Shown: positions 51,146 to 60,054, counted from the first letter of the stretch. The stretch: DNA of 64,000 bases from JTS-RE37 sp041744575 (GCA_041744575.1 JBGTKP010000057.1:38260-102259); one strand, 5' to 3'. Program-made: numbers and translations. The notes: generated by a model not told the origin, from the letters alone.

Positions 51146-51532
51146 ATGAAGAAAATAGTATTCTTTTTATTTGTCAGTTGCCTTGCTCTTGGTTTACAAG
51201 CGCAGGAAAAGATGGCAAAGATCGAGTTTAAATCTGAAACTGTGGATTACGGAGAAATAGCACAGGGTAGTGATGGTGTCAGGGTATTTGAATTCACCAA
51301 TACCGGGAATGCACCACTTATCATCAGCCAGGTGAGTTCCAGCTGTGGCTGTACCATCCCTAAGAAGCCCGATGGGCCTATTCTTCCGGGAAAAACGGGA
51401 TCTATAGAAGTAAAATATGACACCAACAGGGTGGGATTTATTCGTAAGGCCATCACTGTAACTTCCAATGCGGATACTCCGACAAAAGTATTGAAGATCA
51501 AAGGCGAGGTCAAAGGAGCCGACGGTAAATAA
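51146..51532 (+). CDS. DUF1573 exported protein
   Basis: A 128-residue protein with a signal peptide (about residues 1-20, ending LGLQAQ) and one DUF1573 domain (KSETVDYGEIAQGSDGVRVF, then SCGCTIPKKPDGPILPGKTG). These are immunoglobulin-like ASH/MSP-type beta sandwiches abundant in Bacteroidota; the conserved SSCGCT pair may be redox-active. The function is unknown. The start at 51146 is chosen because it opens the signal peptide. It is monocistronic, with its own promoter and terminator. Confidence 0.92.
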   Translation: MKKIVFFLFVSCLALGLQAQEKMAKIEFKSETVDYGEIAQGSDGVRVFEFTNTGNAPLIISQVSSSCGCTIPKKPDGPILPGKTGSIEVKYDTNRVGFIRKAITVTSNADTPTKVLKIKGEVKGADGK

Positions 51533-51558
51533 ATATCGGAAGTTTAAAATCTTAATTC

Positions 51559-51590
51559 AACCCGGAAATGCAGGCACTTCCGGGTTTTTT
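51559..51590 (+). terminator. Intrinsic terminator after DUF1573
   Basis: AACCCGGAA and TTCCGGGTT form a 9-bp stem with a 10-base loop followed by TTTT; the T-run continues to 51590. It overlaps the end of the convergent protease gene by two bases, so its stem could also act on the opposite transcript. Confidence 0.87.
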
Positions 51591-52983
51591 ATTGAAAGAC
51601 ATTTTTAAGAACAAAAGTAAAGAGTAAATCTTTCTTCAACCTTTCGATGAGGAGACGTACCCGTTTTCCTTCCTTTTCATTCAGCATCTGGGTAATCTCC
51701 TGCAAATGGAACTGGTGGATCCTTTTACCATTTACGGCAAGGATGACATCTCCCTCCTGAAGTCCGGCTTCCTCAGCAGGGCTCCCGGCGCGGATGGCTG
51801 AGACGATAATTTCTGGAACCAGACTGAGTCTCGTCCGATTCTCCAGTAATATCTGAACCGTTCCAAAATCCCGTTCTTCACTTTTAACCAGTCCCAAATC
51901 GTCGGTTAGACGTTCGGCTATGTAACGCAGTCCATTGTGCTGGATTTCAATGCCGCTCATATTATAGTGGTAGGGGGCGCTAAAATTGCCATTTTTGCGC
52001 AGTGTAATGGTATTGTTTGGGTAATTGAAAACCAGATTGAAACGTTTCAGAATTTCACCACCGACACTTCCGTTCCTGTCACCGAGGTCCTTAATTGCGC
52101 TAAAGGACAATTTGTCCGGAAAAGCGGCCTTTGCATTGGAAAGCTCAAAGTCGGCCAACTTCATTTTCTTTATAATGGTTCGCTTCCCATAAATAGGCCC
52201 GTTCAGGCCCTTACCCAAATAATCAGCATAATTCTTTACGGGTATCCCGATGCCCTTTTCCTCATCCGAGAACAACCAGACTGCATCGCTGCTACCGGTG
52301 TCCAAAAGCAATTTTACCGGAATATCACGAAGGTTGTCCACATAAATTGCGGCAGGAATATAGGCTTTGCTTTTCAATATTGTCAGAGGAATCTGCCGGT
52401 CCCTTCTGCCCAGTTTGGGACTATAGTGGGCCGGGTCGTGAAAGACGATGGTTTTGGTCTGATAATTCAGATCCACCACAAAATCCCGAAAAAGATCATA
52501 CCCGATTATTCCGTGGATGGTCATCCCAAGACTGGGCGAAAAATTCATGTGCTTATCCATCACGACGTAAAGCAGTTGCTCTTTATTGCTGATGGTTTTC
52601 AATCTGAAGTGGTTTCCCCGGCTGCTCAGCGCCTTGATCGGTTCCCCACCTCCAAGGCCTTTCAGGGTGATTTCGGTCACGTTGTTCAATTGTACCGAAT
52701 CCTGTCCGGTAAGATTAAAAAGGATGGGTTTACTTACCCCGGAATCCAAAATAAAACGAAGTTTGGCACCATTTACTTCCAGCGGGATGACCACCAGGTT
52801 GTTAATAAGTTCAAATTTAACTTTCTGGGAAGTAACTCCTTCGGTAAAATTATAGGTTTGTCCCGAAACCGGAAAGCAACAAAGCAGCATCAGGAGATAC
52901 CGTAGGTGGTGCAAAACACTAATATTAAATGGATTACCTCTTAAAGTTACAAAAAAGGAAGCCACCGATGCCATATTTAACAT
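51589..52983 (-). CDS. Two-lobed aspartyl protease with C-terminal PDZ domain
   Basis: A 464-residue exported protein. Two retropepsin-like lobes each carry a catalytic-type triad: FILDSGVSKP at about residue 78 and LLLDTGSSDAVW at about 228. A PDZ domain follows (about 385-455, AGSPAEEAGLQEGDVILAVN). A hydrophobic leader ending VSGQ at about residue 42 is preceded by about 25 residues that look unlike a signal peptide, so the true start may be internal (possibly TTG). It may cleave or bind envelope proteins; the substrate is unknown. Confidence 0.87.
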   Translation of the reverse strand: MLNMASVASFFVTLRGNPFNISVLHHLRYLLMLLCCFPVSGQTYNFTEGVTSQKVKFELINNLVVIPLEVNGAKLRFILDSGVSKPILFNLTGQDSVQLNNVTEITLKGLGGGEPIKALSSRGNHFRLKTISNKEQLLYVVMDKHMNFSPSLGMTIHGIIGYDLFRDFVVDLNYQTKTIVFHDPAHYSPKLGRRDRQIPLTILKSKAYIPAAIYVDNLRDIPVKLLLDTGSSDAVWLFSDEEKGIGIPVKNYADYLGKGLNGPIYGKRTIIKKMKLADFELSNAKAAFPDKLSFSAIKDLGDRNGSVGGEILKRFNLVFNYPNNTITLRKNGNFSAPYHYNMSGIEIQHNGLRYIAERLTDDLGLVKSEERDFGTVQILLENRTRLSLVPEIIVSAIRAGSPAEEAGLQEGDVILAVNGKRIHQFHLQEITQMLNEKEGKRVRLLIERLKKDLLFTFVLKNVFQ

Positions 52984-53084
52984 ATTGTTTGTTGAAGGGC
53001 CAGAAGGATCGGTATAAAAGTATGTCAGGATTGCAGTTGTATGGTCGGAATTGATTTCTCACTTTTGTTGAAAATTAGCAGAGA

Positions 53085-54278
53085 ATGCCATCCATTTCAA
53101 GAAAAGGCAGGATGATGCCCGAGTCTCCGATCAGAAAGCTGGTCCCTTATGCAGAGGCCGCCAAAAGTAAGGGCATCCATGTGATTCATCTGAATATCGG
53201 CCAGCCTGATATAAAAACGCCGGAGGTGGCGCTGGAGGCGGTCCGTCAAAACAATATTGACGTTCTTGCCTACAGCCGTACCGAAGGTTCCGAAACTTAC
53301 AGAACCAAACTGGCAGGTTATTACAGGGGAAAGGGAATACATCTGAGCGCTTCGGAGATCATTGTGACTACAGGCGGTTCGGAGGCGCTGTCCTTTGCAA
53401 TGGGCACCATCGCCGATCCGGGAGATGAAATCATCATCCCTGAACCCTTTTATGCCAATTACAACGGCTTTGCGGTAGCTACGGGAATCAAAGTTGTACC
53501 GGTTGTTTCAGGGATAGAAACCAATTTTGCCCTTCCTTCGCCGGAGGCGTTTGAAACCTCCATCAATCCCAGGACAAAGGGTATTCTGATTTGCAATCCG
53601 GGAAATCCTACGGGATATCTTTATAGCAGGGATGAGATACACCGGCTGGCTTCCCTGGTAAAAAAGCACAATTTGTTTCTCGTGGTGGACGAAGTGTACC
53701 GGGAATTCACCTATGACGGGAAAACCCATTATTCGGTGTTGGAAGTAGACGGACTGGACGCCAACGCCATAATGGTGGATTCGGTCTCTAAAAGATACAG
53801 TATGTGCGGTGCCCGTATCGGCTGTCTTGTCAGCAGGAATGAAGAGGTAATCAAAACAGTACTCAAGTTTGCCCAGGCCCGGCTTTCACCTCCGACATAT
53901 GCCCAGATCGCAAGCGAAGCTGCCCTGGAAACACCTCCGGAATATTTTGAGGCAGTGAAAAAGGAATATACGGAACGCCGTGATCTGTTGATCTCAGAAC
54001 TTTCAAAACTGAAAGGCGTGGTGGTGGGAAGACCACAGGGTGCGTTTTATTGCATTGCCGCCCTGCCCGTTGGCGACGCCGAAAAATTTTGCCAGTGGCT
54101 TCTGGAGGACTTCCACCTCAAAGGAGAGACAGTAATGCTTGCTCCTGCAGCAGGTTTCTATGCATCCCAGGGGCTGGGAAGAAATGAGGTCCGGATCGCC
54201 TATGTTCTGGAAAAGGAACGATTGCGAACAGCAGTACAAATCCTTGGAGAGGCATTAAAAACTTACAGGGAATCATGA
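53085..54278 (+). CDS. Class I/II aminotransferase (aspartate aminotransferase-like)
   Basis: A 397-residue PLP enzyme. The PLP Lys is in VDSVSKRYSMCGARIG; other marks are HLNIGQPDIKTPE, TTGGSEALSFAMG, CNPGNPTGYLYS and VVDEVYREF. The family includes aspartate and aromatic aminotransferases; the C in place of the usual A/S after YSM is a minor variation. The donor and acceptor cannot be fixed from sequence. Its end overlaps the murB start by 4 bases, so the two are coupled. Confidence 0.93.
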   Translation: MPSISRKGRMMPESPIRKLVPYAEAAKSKGIHVIHLNIGQPDIKTPEVALEAVRQNNIDVLAYSRTEGSETYRTKLAGYYRGKGIHLSASEIIVTTGGSEALSFAMGTIADPGDEIIIPEPFYANYNGFAVATGIKVVPVVSGIETNFALPSPEAFETSINPRTKGILICNPGNPTGYLYSRDEIHRLASLVKKHNLFLVVDEVYREFTYDGKTHYSVLEVDGLDANAIMVDSVSKRYSMCGARIGCLVSRNEEVIKTVLKFAQARLSPPTYAQIASEAALETPPEYFEAVKKEYTERRDLLISELSKLKGVVVGRPQGAFYCIAALPVGDAEKFCQWLLEDFHLKGETVMLAPAAGFYASQGLGRNEVRIAYVLEKERLRTAVQILGEALKTYRES

Positions 54279-55291
54279 AAGTAATGCAGCAGGTCTCCCT
54301 GAAAAAATATAATACTTTCGGGATTGATGCCCTGGCTCGCCATTTTGTGCAGGTTCAATGCCTAGAAACCCTGCGTGAGGCCCTTCAGTTAAAAGGATAT
54401 TCGCAGAAACTTATTTTGGGGGGTGGAAGCAACATGCTTATTACAGGGGATGTCGATGCTTTGGTGATCCATATGGATATCCGGGGCATCGAAGTAGTAT
54501 CGGAAGATGACAGTGAGGTTATTTTAAAGGTCATGGGTGGTGAGAACTGGCATCAGCTGGTGCTGTGGACCCTGGCCAGGGGCTATGGCGGCCTGCAGAA
54601 TCTCTCGCTGATCCCAGGGAATACCGGCACCGCTCCCATTCAGAATATTGGGGCTTACGGAGTGGAGCTCAAGGATATATTTGAATGCTGTGAAGCCATG
54701 GATCGTGACTCCCTTGAAATGGTGACATTTTCCAGGGCCGATTGCCGGTTCGGCTATCGGGAATCCTTTTTTAAAAATGAGGGAAAGGACAGGTATGTAC
54801 TGACATCTGTAAATTTCAGACTTACTAAAAAAGACCATCTCATTCAAACGGACTACGGAGATATAGAAGCGGAGCTCGCTGCACTCGGAAGGTTATCCCC
54901 GGGGATTCAGGATGTATCTGATGCCGTTATTGCCATTCGCCAACGCAAACTTCCGGATCCCGAAGTTCTGGGAAATAGCGGTAGCTTTTTTAAGAATCCT
55001 GTGCTCAGCGCAGAGGAGTTCCGTATTTTCAGAAAGGAGCACCCCGAGGCTCCGTTCTACAGCGTTTCCGATAACAACTTTAAAGTTCCTGCGGGCTGGC
55101 TCATCGAACAATGCGGATTCAAAGGCAAGCGATTCGGTGATGCCGGGGTCCATGCCAGACAGGCGCTGGTCCTAGTGAATCATGGAAATGCCACCGGACA
55201 GGATATCTTACAGCTCGCCCGAAATATTCAGGAGACCGTATTCGGGAAGTTTGGGGTAAGTATTCTTCCGGAGGTCAATATCATAGGTTAG
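54275..55291 (+). CDS. murB: UDP-N-acetylenolpyruvoylglucosamine reductase
   Basis: A 338-residue flavoenzyme that makes UDP-MurNAc for peptidoglycan. FAD-binding marks are ILGGGSNMLITGD and IPGNTGTAPIQNIGAYG; the catalytic Ser is in LGNSGSFFKNP; the type I form with YRESFFK is seen. It starts within the aminotransferase stop (ATGA). A MITE-like repeat begins 35 bases after its stop. Confidence 0.96.
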   Translation: MKVMQQVSLKKYNTFGIDALARHFVQVQCLETLREALQLKGYSQKLILGGGSNMLITGDVDALVIHMDIRGIEVVSEDDSEVILKVMGGENWHQLVLWTLARGYGGLQNLSLIPGNTGTAPIQNIGAYGVELKDIFECCEAMDRDSLEMVTFSRADCRFGYRESFFKNEGKDRYVLTSVNFRLTKKDHLIQTDYGDIEAELAALGRLSPGIQDVSDAVIAIRQRKLPDPEVLGNSGSFFKNPVLSAEEFRIFRKEHPEAPFYSVSDNNFKVPAGWLIEQCGFKGKRFGDAGVHARQALVLVNHGNATGQDILQLARNIQETVFGKFGVSILPEVNIIG

Positions 55292-55326
55292 ATCGTCGGC
55301 CGGGATGCAGCAGGGACAGGCTTTAA

Positions 55327-55492
55327 AAACCGTGAATAATGGAAATGCCAATGAAACTGGATTTTTCTGTTCCACAACCCTTAAAGGGAGGAAAAATCCT
55401 ATAAAAATAGCACTGACAGAGGAAAGTATTGCCCTTTAGGGTGAGGGAAAGAGAATTGTCGACTTTAAAAGCTTAACCGATATTCACGTTAA
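55327..55492 (+). repeat. MITE-like repeat, copy 2
   Basis: About 165 bases. The left end is diverged (AACCGTGAATAATGG) but the right end CCGATATTCACGTTAA keeps the inverted repeat. The internal stem GGATTTTTC/GAAAAATCC is intact, and the CCCTTTAGGG and GGGAAAGAGAATT segments are kept. Same orientation as the other copies. It lies between murB and a sigma-factor gene. Confidence 0.9.
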
Positions 55493-55528
55493 AAAAATAA
55501 CCCTCCGGACGAATATCAGGAGGGTTAT
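55491..55528 (-). terminator. Perfect 10-bp hairpin with T-run on the minus strand
   Basis: ATAACCCTCC (55497-55506) and GGAGGGTTAT (55519-55528) pair perfectly around a 12-base loop; on the minus strand seven T follow immediately (55491-55497). It is a strong intrinsic terminator for leftward transcription, yet no minus-strand gene lies to its right before 55710. An unannotated short RNA encoded in 55529-55709, or use of the hairpin on the plus strand, are possible. Confidence 0.7.
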
Positions 55529-55709
55529 ACCAAACCAAACTAACCAAAATCTAAATGCTCAATAACCAGTTGGGCATCTTTTATAATTAAAATTGAGATT
55601 ACGCTACTCTAACAATCAATTTTATAATTTAGCGTTTAGGGTATATACGATTCAAAGGGTCCTGTTGGATGCTGAATGATGCGAATTTTTTGATTTCTTA
55701 ATCCGGGGG

Positions 55710-56273
55710 ATGAGCACACTTCTCGAGAAACAAATTGTGGAATTGCTCATGGAGCGAAACGAGCGGGCAATTTCCCTGCTTTATGAGCACTATGCGGACA
55801 CCCTGTACGGTGTAGCGTATAAAGTGGTGCGGGATGAGGAAATGGCGCAGGACATTCTTCAGGAGAGTTTTGTTAAGATCTGGAAGAAATCCGATACCTA
55901 TGACGCTTCAAAAGCCAAGTTGTTTACCTGGCTCTTCAGGATCACCCGCAACGCCGCCATAGACAAGCTCCGGAGCATCACTACAAAATCTGACAGGGAA
56001 ATCCAAATGGACGTTTCAGACGTATATAGTTTAGGTGTTGACAGCATCAGACCCGATTTGTTAGATGTCAAGGAAAACCTTGAAAAAATCGAAAGTAAAT
56101 ACCAGATTGTTTTAGATGCCCTTTTTTTTCAGGGAATGACCCAGCAGGAGGCCAGCGATGAACTGGACATCCCTTTGGGAACTATAAAATCCCGTCTGAA
56201 AATAGGCCTCCGCGAACTTAAAAAGATTTACGGATCGACTTTGTTACTGCTCACCTCAGTCATCTTTTTTTAA
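55710..56273 (+). CDS. ECF-type RNA polymerase sigma factor (SigK-like)
   Basis: A 187-residue sigma factor with region 2 (about 25-90, ISLLYEHYADTLYGVAYKVV, AQDILQESFVKIWKK, TWLFRITRNAAIDKLR) and region 4 (about 125-175, LDALFFQGMTQQEASDELDI, GTIKSRLKIGLRELKK). It is followed at 10 bases by a gene for an RskA-type anti-sigma factor, the usual SigK pairing. A hydrophobic tail of about 12 residues (LLLLTSVIFF) ends the protein, which is unusual. Confidence 0.94.
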   Translation: MSTLLEKQIVELLMERNERAISLLYEHYADTLYGVAYKVVRDEEMAQDILQESFVKIWKKSDTYDASKAKLFTWLFRITRNAAIDKLRSITTKSDREIQMDVSDVYSLGVDSIRPDLLDVKENLEKIESKYQIVLDALFFQGMTQQEASDELDIPLGTIKSRLKIGLRELKKIYGSTLLLLTSVIFF

Positions 56274-56283
56274 AAGGTTTACA

Positions 56284-57042
56284 ATGAAAGATAAAATACG
56301 CATTTTCCTGGATTCGGACCTGCTGGAGAATTACCTGCTGGGATCGGTTTCACAGGAAGAGTCTCTGCAGGTGGAGCGATATATCGCGATGTATCCCGAT
56401 GTAAGGAATGCCTACAATGAATTACAGGCCAACCTGGAAGCTTTTGCAAAAATGCATTCCAAAAAAGCCCCCGAAGGATTAAAAGAACGGATTGTCCTTA
56501 ATATCAGGAGACAGAATATAGGAAGACGGATCTTTCGACGTCTGTCGATTGCAGCCTGTCTGGCGGCCGGACTCTTTGCCGGATCTTCCTATTTTTATTG
56601 GGATCAGAATCAGGAATTGCAGGAGGAGAATATCCTTGTGTCCAATCAGATAAAAATATTGGAAGCCGATATGCGGGAACAACTGGAGGATGTAAGAAAC
56701 CAGTTTATTGTTCTGAACAACCCGCAGACCCTCAAACATGAGGTAAATGGCAACAAGAAAGCCAGGGAACTGAAGGCAGTAACCTATATCAACCCAGTGA
56801 AAAGATTGTCCTTCATTAATGTGAGAAATCTGCCCCACCTTCCCTCTAACCAGTGTTATCAGATGTGGGCTGAGGTGAATGGCGAGATGGTCAATCTCGG
56901 AGTGCTTAAAAATGTAGAAAATAAAGACAAACTTTGGCCTATACCTTATGCGGAAAAAGCCGTGGGGTATATCACCATCGAACCTCAGGGGGGTAATGAT
57001 ACCCCCACAGTGCAGAATATCGTGGCGAACATTACTTATTGA
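56284..57042 (+). CDS. Anti-sigma factor, RskA type
   Basis: A 252-residue membrane protein. The N-terminal cytoplasmic part (about 1-70, LENYLLGSVSQEESLQVERY) has the anti-sigma helical layout without the His/Cys zinc motif. A membrane helix lies at about 83-102, a periplasmic coiled coil at about 105-145, then the RskA C-terminal domain (CYQMWAEVNGEMVNLGVL, with WPIPYAEKAVGYITIEPQGG). It should bind and silence the sigma factor encoded 10 bases upstream. Confidence 0.92.
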   Translation: MKDKIRIFLDSDLLENYLLGSVSQEESLQVERYIAMYPDVRNAYNELQANLEAFAKMHSKKAPEGLKERIVLNIRRQNIGRRIFRRLSIAACLAAGLFAGSSYFYWDQNQELQEENILVSNQIKILEADMREQLEDVRNQFIVLNNPQTLKHEVNGNKKARELKAVTYINPVKRLSFINVRNLPHLPSNQCYQMWAEVNGEMVNLGVLKNVENKDKLWPIPYAEKAVGYITIEPQGGNDTPTVQNIVANITY

Positions 57043-57131
57043 AAGTAGGACAGCCTGCAAATACGCCATTCCTGAGGGGGCAATCTCGTGGAAGGGGTAT
57101 TTATTTTGTATCTTTACATAAACTACCCTGT

Positions 57132-57332
57132 ATGAAGTTGGTTTTAGTGACTATCGTATTGCTGGCTATTGCCTTTGCAGGTATTGCCATCAAAATATGG
57201 TCCAGAAAGGACGGTAAATTTGCAGGAACCTGTGCCAGCCAGAACCCATATCTGAATAAGGAGGGGGCGGCCTGCGGGTACTGCGGAAAACTACCCCAGG
57301 AACAGGAATGCAGAAGGGAGACTTCCCTCTAA
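57132..57332 (+). CDS. Small Cys-rich membrane protein
   Basis: A 66-residue protein. The ATG at 57132 is chosen because it opens a membrane helix (MKLVLVTIVLLAIAFAGIAI). The tail contains GTCASQNPYLNKEGAACGYC and then GKLPQEQEC: four Cys, with a CGYC pair, that could bind a metal or form disulfides. I recall similar short proteins in other Flavobacteriaceae, of unknown role. It lies between an anti-sigma gene and a second sigma gene. Confidence 0.75.
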   Translation: MKLVLVTIVLLAIAFAGIAIKIWSRKDGKFAGTCASQNPYLNKEGAACGYCGKLPQEQECRRETSL

Positions 57333-57372
57333 TTCCTTACTGACGGCATACGCCCTCTTATTAGTATAAAAT

Positions 57373-57939
57373 TTGGAAATTTCTTCGGAACAACTTAAAG
57401 CACATATCGACAAGGCAAAGGAAGGTAATCAGATTGCTTTCAGCAGTCTTCTTGACGCCTTCTGGAATGACGTCTACGGCTTTCAGTTATTGCGGACGAG
57501 GAATGAAAATGATGCGGAGGATATTACCATCCAGACATTTTCCAGGGCTTTTGACCGGATCCACACCTTTGATGAAGCCTATGAGTTCAAAACCTGGCTT
57601 ATTACCATTTCCAAGAATATTCACGTAGACCTTATTCGTAAAAATAAGCGGAACGTCCTCGAAACTTCCGATCATGGCACCAGTGACGCCATTAAAAAGG
57701 TCCTGGATGACGCCCCATCTGTAGAAGACCGGTTGATCACCGAACAAAATCTGGCCACCCTGCTTCTTCATATCAAAGAATTAAAACCACACTATCAGGA
57801 AGTCCTGAACCTACGGTATTTCAATGAATGTAGTTACGCGGAAATTGCTGAAAAACTGGGAGAACCCGTCAATAACATCAAGGTAAAACTTCTTCGGGCC
57901 AAGAAACTTCTGGCAGAAAATATCAAATCCAGGGAATAA
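57373..57939 (+). CDS. ECF-type RNA polymerase sigma factor
   Basis: A 188-residue sigma factor with region 2 (about 20-90, FSSLLDAFWNDVYGFQLLRT, DAEDITIQTFSRAFDRI, KTWLITISKNIHVDLIR) and region 4 (about 130-180, HYQEVLNLRYFNECSYAEIA, NNIKVKLLRAKKLL). It starts at TTG (57373) because no ATG is available before region 2. No anti-sigma gene follows; lipA is next. A TATAAAATTTG stretch overlaps the start and may be a promoter. Confidence 0.9.
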   Translation: MEISSEQLKAHIDKAKEGNQIAFSSLLDAFWNDVYGFQLLRTRNENDAEDITIQTFSRAFDRIHTFDEAYEFKTWLITISKNIHVDLIRKNKRNVLETSDHGTSDAIKKVLDDAPSVEDRLITEQNLATLLLHIKELKPHYQEVLNLRYFNECSYAEIAEKLGEPVNNIKVKLLRAKKLLAENIKSRE

Positions 57940-58052
57940 GGCCGGATCTCCCCCTCCGTCCGCTGTTCCCGGCTTCTTCCATACCCAATAACCCCCCTCC
58001 TGATGCCCGCAGGGAAACCTTCCTATTACCTCCGCAGCCGCCAATTTGTTTG

Positions 58053-58069
58053 TATATTTGTACAAATAT
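58053..58069 (+). promoter_or_regulatory. lipA -7 box within a 16-bp perfect palindrome
   Basis: TATATTTG (58053-58060) matches TAnnTTTG. It is embedded in ATATTTGTACAAATAT (58054-58069), a perfect palindrome that ends 5 bases before the lipA ATG. The transcript would start within the palindrome, so a dimeric regulator could block it. A -33 TTTG is not obvious. Confidence 0.45.
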
Positions 58070-58074
58070 TTTAG

Positions 58075-58950
58075 ATGGACACCCAATTGATTTCTCAGAC
58101 AGAAGCGCCCAAGGGCAAACCTAAATGGATTCGGGTGAAACTGCCTACCGGTAAGAAATATACCCAGCTTCGGGGTCTCGTGGATAAATATGATCTTCAT
58201 ACCATCTGTACCTCAGGAAGCTGTCCCAATATGGGAGAATGCTGGGGTGAAGGCACTGCAACCTTTATGATTCTGGGCAATATTTGTACGCGTTCCTGTG
58301 GCTTCTGCGGGGTCATGACCGGAAGACCGGGACTCGTGGACTGGGAAGAACCGGAAAAGGTCGCGAAGTCTATCAAAATAATGGGTATCAAACATGCCGT
58401 CGTAACTTCGGTAGACCGCGACGACCTTAAAGATATGGGATCCATCCTGTGGTCGGAAACCATAAAAGCCATCAGGCGTATGAACCCGGAGACGACTATG
58501 GAGACGCTTATTCCTGATTTTCAAGGAATTCACCTTCATCTGGACCGAATCCTCGAGGCCGGCCCCGAGGTGATTTCCCATAACATGGAAACTGTAAAGA
58601 GACTCACCCGGGAAGTCCGGATCCAGGCTAAATACGAACGAAGCCTTGAGGTGCTATCCTATCTTAAGGCCAGTGGAGCGAGGCGGACCAAATCCGGAAT
58701 CATGCTTGGTTTGGGGGAAAGGGAATCAGAAGTGATAGAGGCCATGGAAGACCTGAGGAAGGCAAATGTCGAGGTCCTCACCCTGGGGCAATATCTGCAA
58801 CCCTCCCGTAAACACCTGCCCGTGAAAGAATTCATCCTGCCTGCCCAATTTGAAAAGTACAGGGAAAAGGGGATCGAAATGGGCTTCAGACATGTGGAAA
58901 GCGGCGCTCTTGTACGTTCTTCCTACAAGGCACATAAACACGTGTATTAA
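58075..58950 (+). CDS. lipA: Lipoyl synthase
   Basis: A 291-residue radical SAM enzyme that inserts two sulfurs into the octanoyl chain. Auxiliary cluster Cys residues are in CTSGSCPNMGECWGEGTATF; the radical SAM motif is CTRSCGFCGV; the C-terminal RSSY Ser ligand is in VRSSYKAHK. All expected cluster ligands are present. Start ATG at 58075. Confidence 0.97.
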   Translation: MDTQLISQTEAPKGKPKWIRVKLPTGKKYTQLRGLVDKYDLHTICTSGSCPNMGECWGEGTATFMILGNICTRSCGFCGVMTGRPGLVDWEEPEKVAKSIKIMGIKHAVVTSVDRDDLKDMGSILWSETIKAIRRMNPETTMETLIPDFQGIHLHLDRILEAGPEVISHNMETVKRLTREVRIQAKYERSLEVLSYLKASGARRTKSGIMLGLGERESEVIEAMEDLRKANVEVLTLGQYLQPSRKHLPVKEFILPAQFEKYREKGIEMGFRHVESGALVRSSYKAHKHVY

Positions 58951-59043
58951 ATACCTATTAATCAGATCTTTTCCCCCTTATATCCGGTCTGTTGCAAATC
59001 AGGGGCTCTACAAAGCAGGAAGCACAGCTTGTATCTTTTTTAA

Positions 59044-60054
59044 ATGAAAGAAATTACCATAGGAATTAACGGTTTTGGGAGAATTGGCCGTACCATGTTC
59101 CGGTTGTTAGAGCGGTACCCACACCTTCGTGTAGCCGTCATAAATGACCTTGCAGATAGTAAAACCCTCTCGCATCTGTTAAAATACGACAGTATACATG
59201 GCGTATTCCCGGGAGATATCCGGGTTACTTCCACTGGCTTTATGGCAGGAGATAAGGAGGTCCGGGTTCTTAATGAGCCTCACCCGAAAGGCATTCCCTG
59301 GAAGGACTTTGACGTGGACCTTGTGGTAGAGGCCACGGGAGCGATAAGGACCACAGAGGCCCTGAATGTCCATCTGGAAAATGGCGCGCGAAAAGTAATA
59401 CTTTCAGCGCCCCCGGCTGAGGATACAATCAAGATGATCGTACTTGGCGTGAATGAACATATTCTGACAGAAGAAGATCATATCATCTCTAACGCTTCAT
59501 GTACCACAAATAATGCGGCGCCTATGATCAAGGTGATGGATGATTATTTTGGGGTACAGCAGGCTTACATCACCACCGTTCATTCATATACTTCAGACCA
59601 AAGCCTGCATGACAGACCTCATCATGATCTGAGAAGGGCGCGTGCCGCGTCGCAGTCAATCGTTCCTACCACAACAGGTGCGGCCAAGGCACTGACTCGG
59701 ATATTTCCCCATCTGTCGGAAGCTATAGGCGGATGTGGCATAAGGGTTCCTGTTCCCAATGGGTCTTTGACAGATATCACCCTGAATGTGAATAAAATAG
59801 CCTCAATTCAGGAAATAAATGATATTTTTAAACGAATTTCAGAAAATGAGCTAAAAAACATCCTTTTTTACACGGAAGACCCTATAGTTTCCATAGACAT
59901 AAACAATAGTTGTTATTCCTGTACGTTTGATTCTCTGATGACTTCTGTTATCGGCAGAATGGTAAAGATAATTGGATGGTATGACAATGAAACAGGATAT
60001 TGCAGCCGTATAATTGATGTTATAAATTTATTGATAAATAAGCGATACATTTGA
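59044..60054 (+). CDS. gap: Glyceraldehyde-3-phosphate dehydrogenase, type I
   Basis: A 336-residue enzyme. The Rossmann start IGINGFGRIGRTMFRLL, NAD-discriminating Asp in VINDLAD, catalytic Cys in SNASCTTNNAAP, catalytic His in TVHSYTSDQ and the WYDNETGY end are all present. The S-loop has HHDLRRARAAS where HKDLRRARAA is commonest. TATCTTTT at 59032-59039 lies 4 bases before the ATG and resembles a -7 box. The stop overlaps the TTG start of the hybrid kinase gene. Confidence 0.97.
   Translation: MKEITIGINGFGRIGRTMFRLLERYPHLRVAVINDLADSKTLSHLLKYDSIHGVFPGDIRVTSTGFMAGDKEVRVLNEPHPKGIPWKDFDVDLVVEATGAIRTTEALNVHLENGARKVILSAPPAEDTIKMIVLGVNEHILTEEDHIISNASCTTNNAAPMIKVMDDYFGVQQAYITTVHSYTSDQSLHDRPHHDLRRARAASQSIVPTTTGAAKALTRIFPHLSEAIGGCGIRVPVPNGSLTDITLNVNKIASIQEINDIFKRISENELKNILFYTEDPIVSIDINNSCYSCTFDSLMTSVIGRMVKIIGWYDNETGYCSRIIDVINLLINKRYI

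Noticed and set aside
51937..52905. 322-codon plus-strand open frame
   Set aside because: It is antisense to the aspartyl protease/PDZ gene. The minus-strand product has two DSG/DTG motifs and a PDZ domain, so the plus frame is a shadow.
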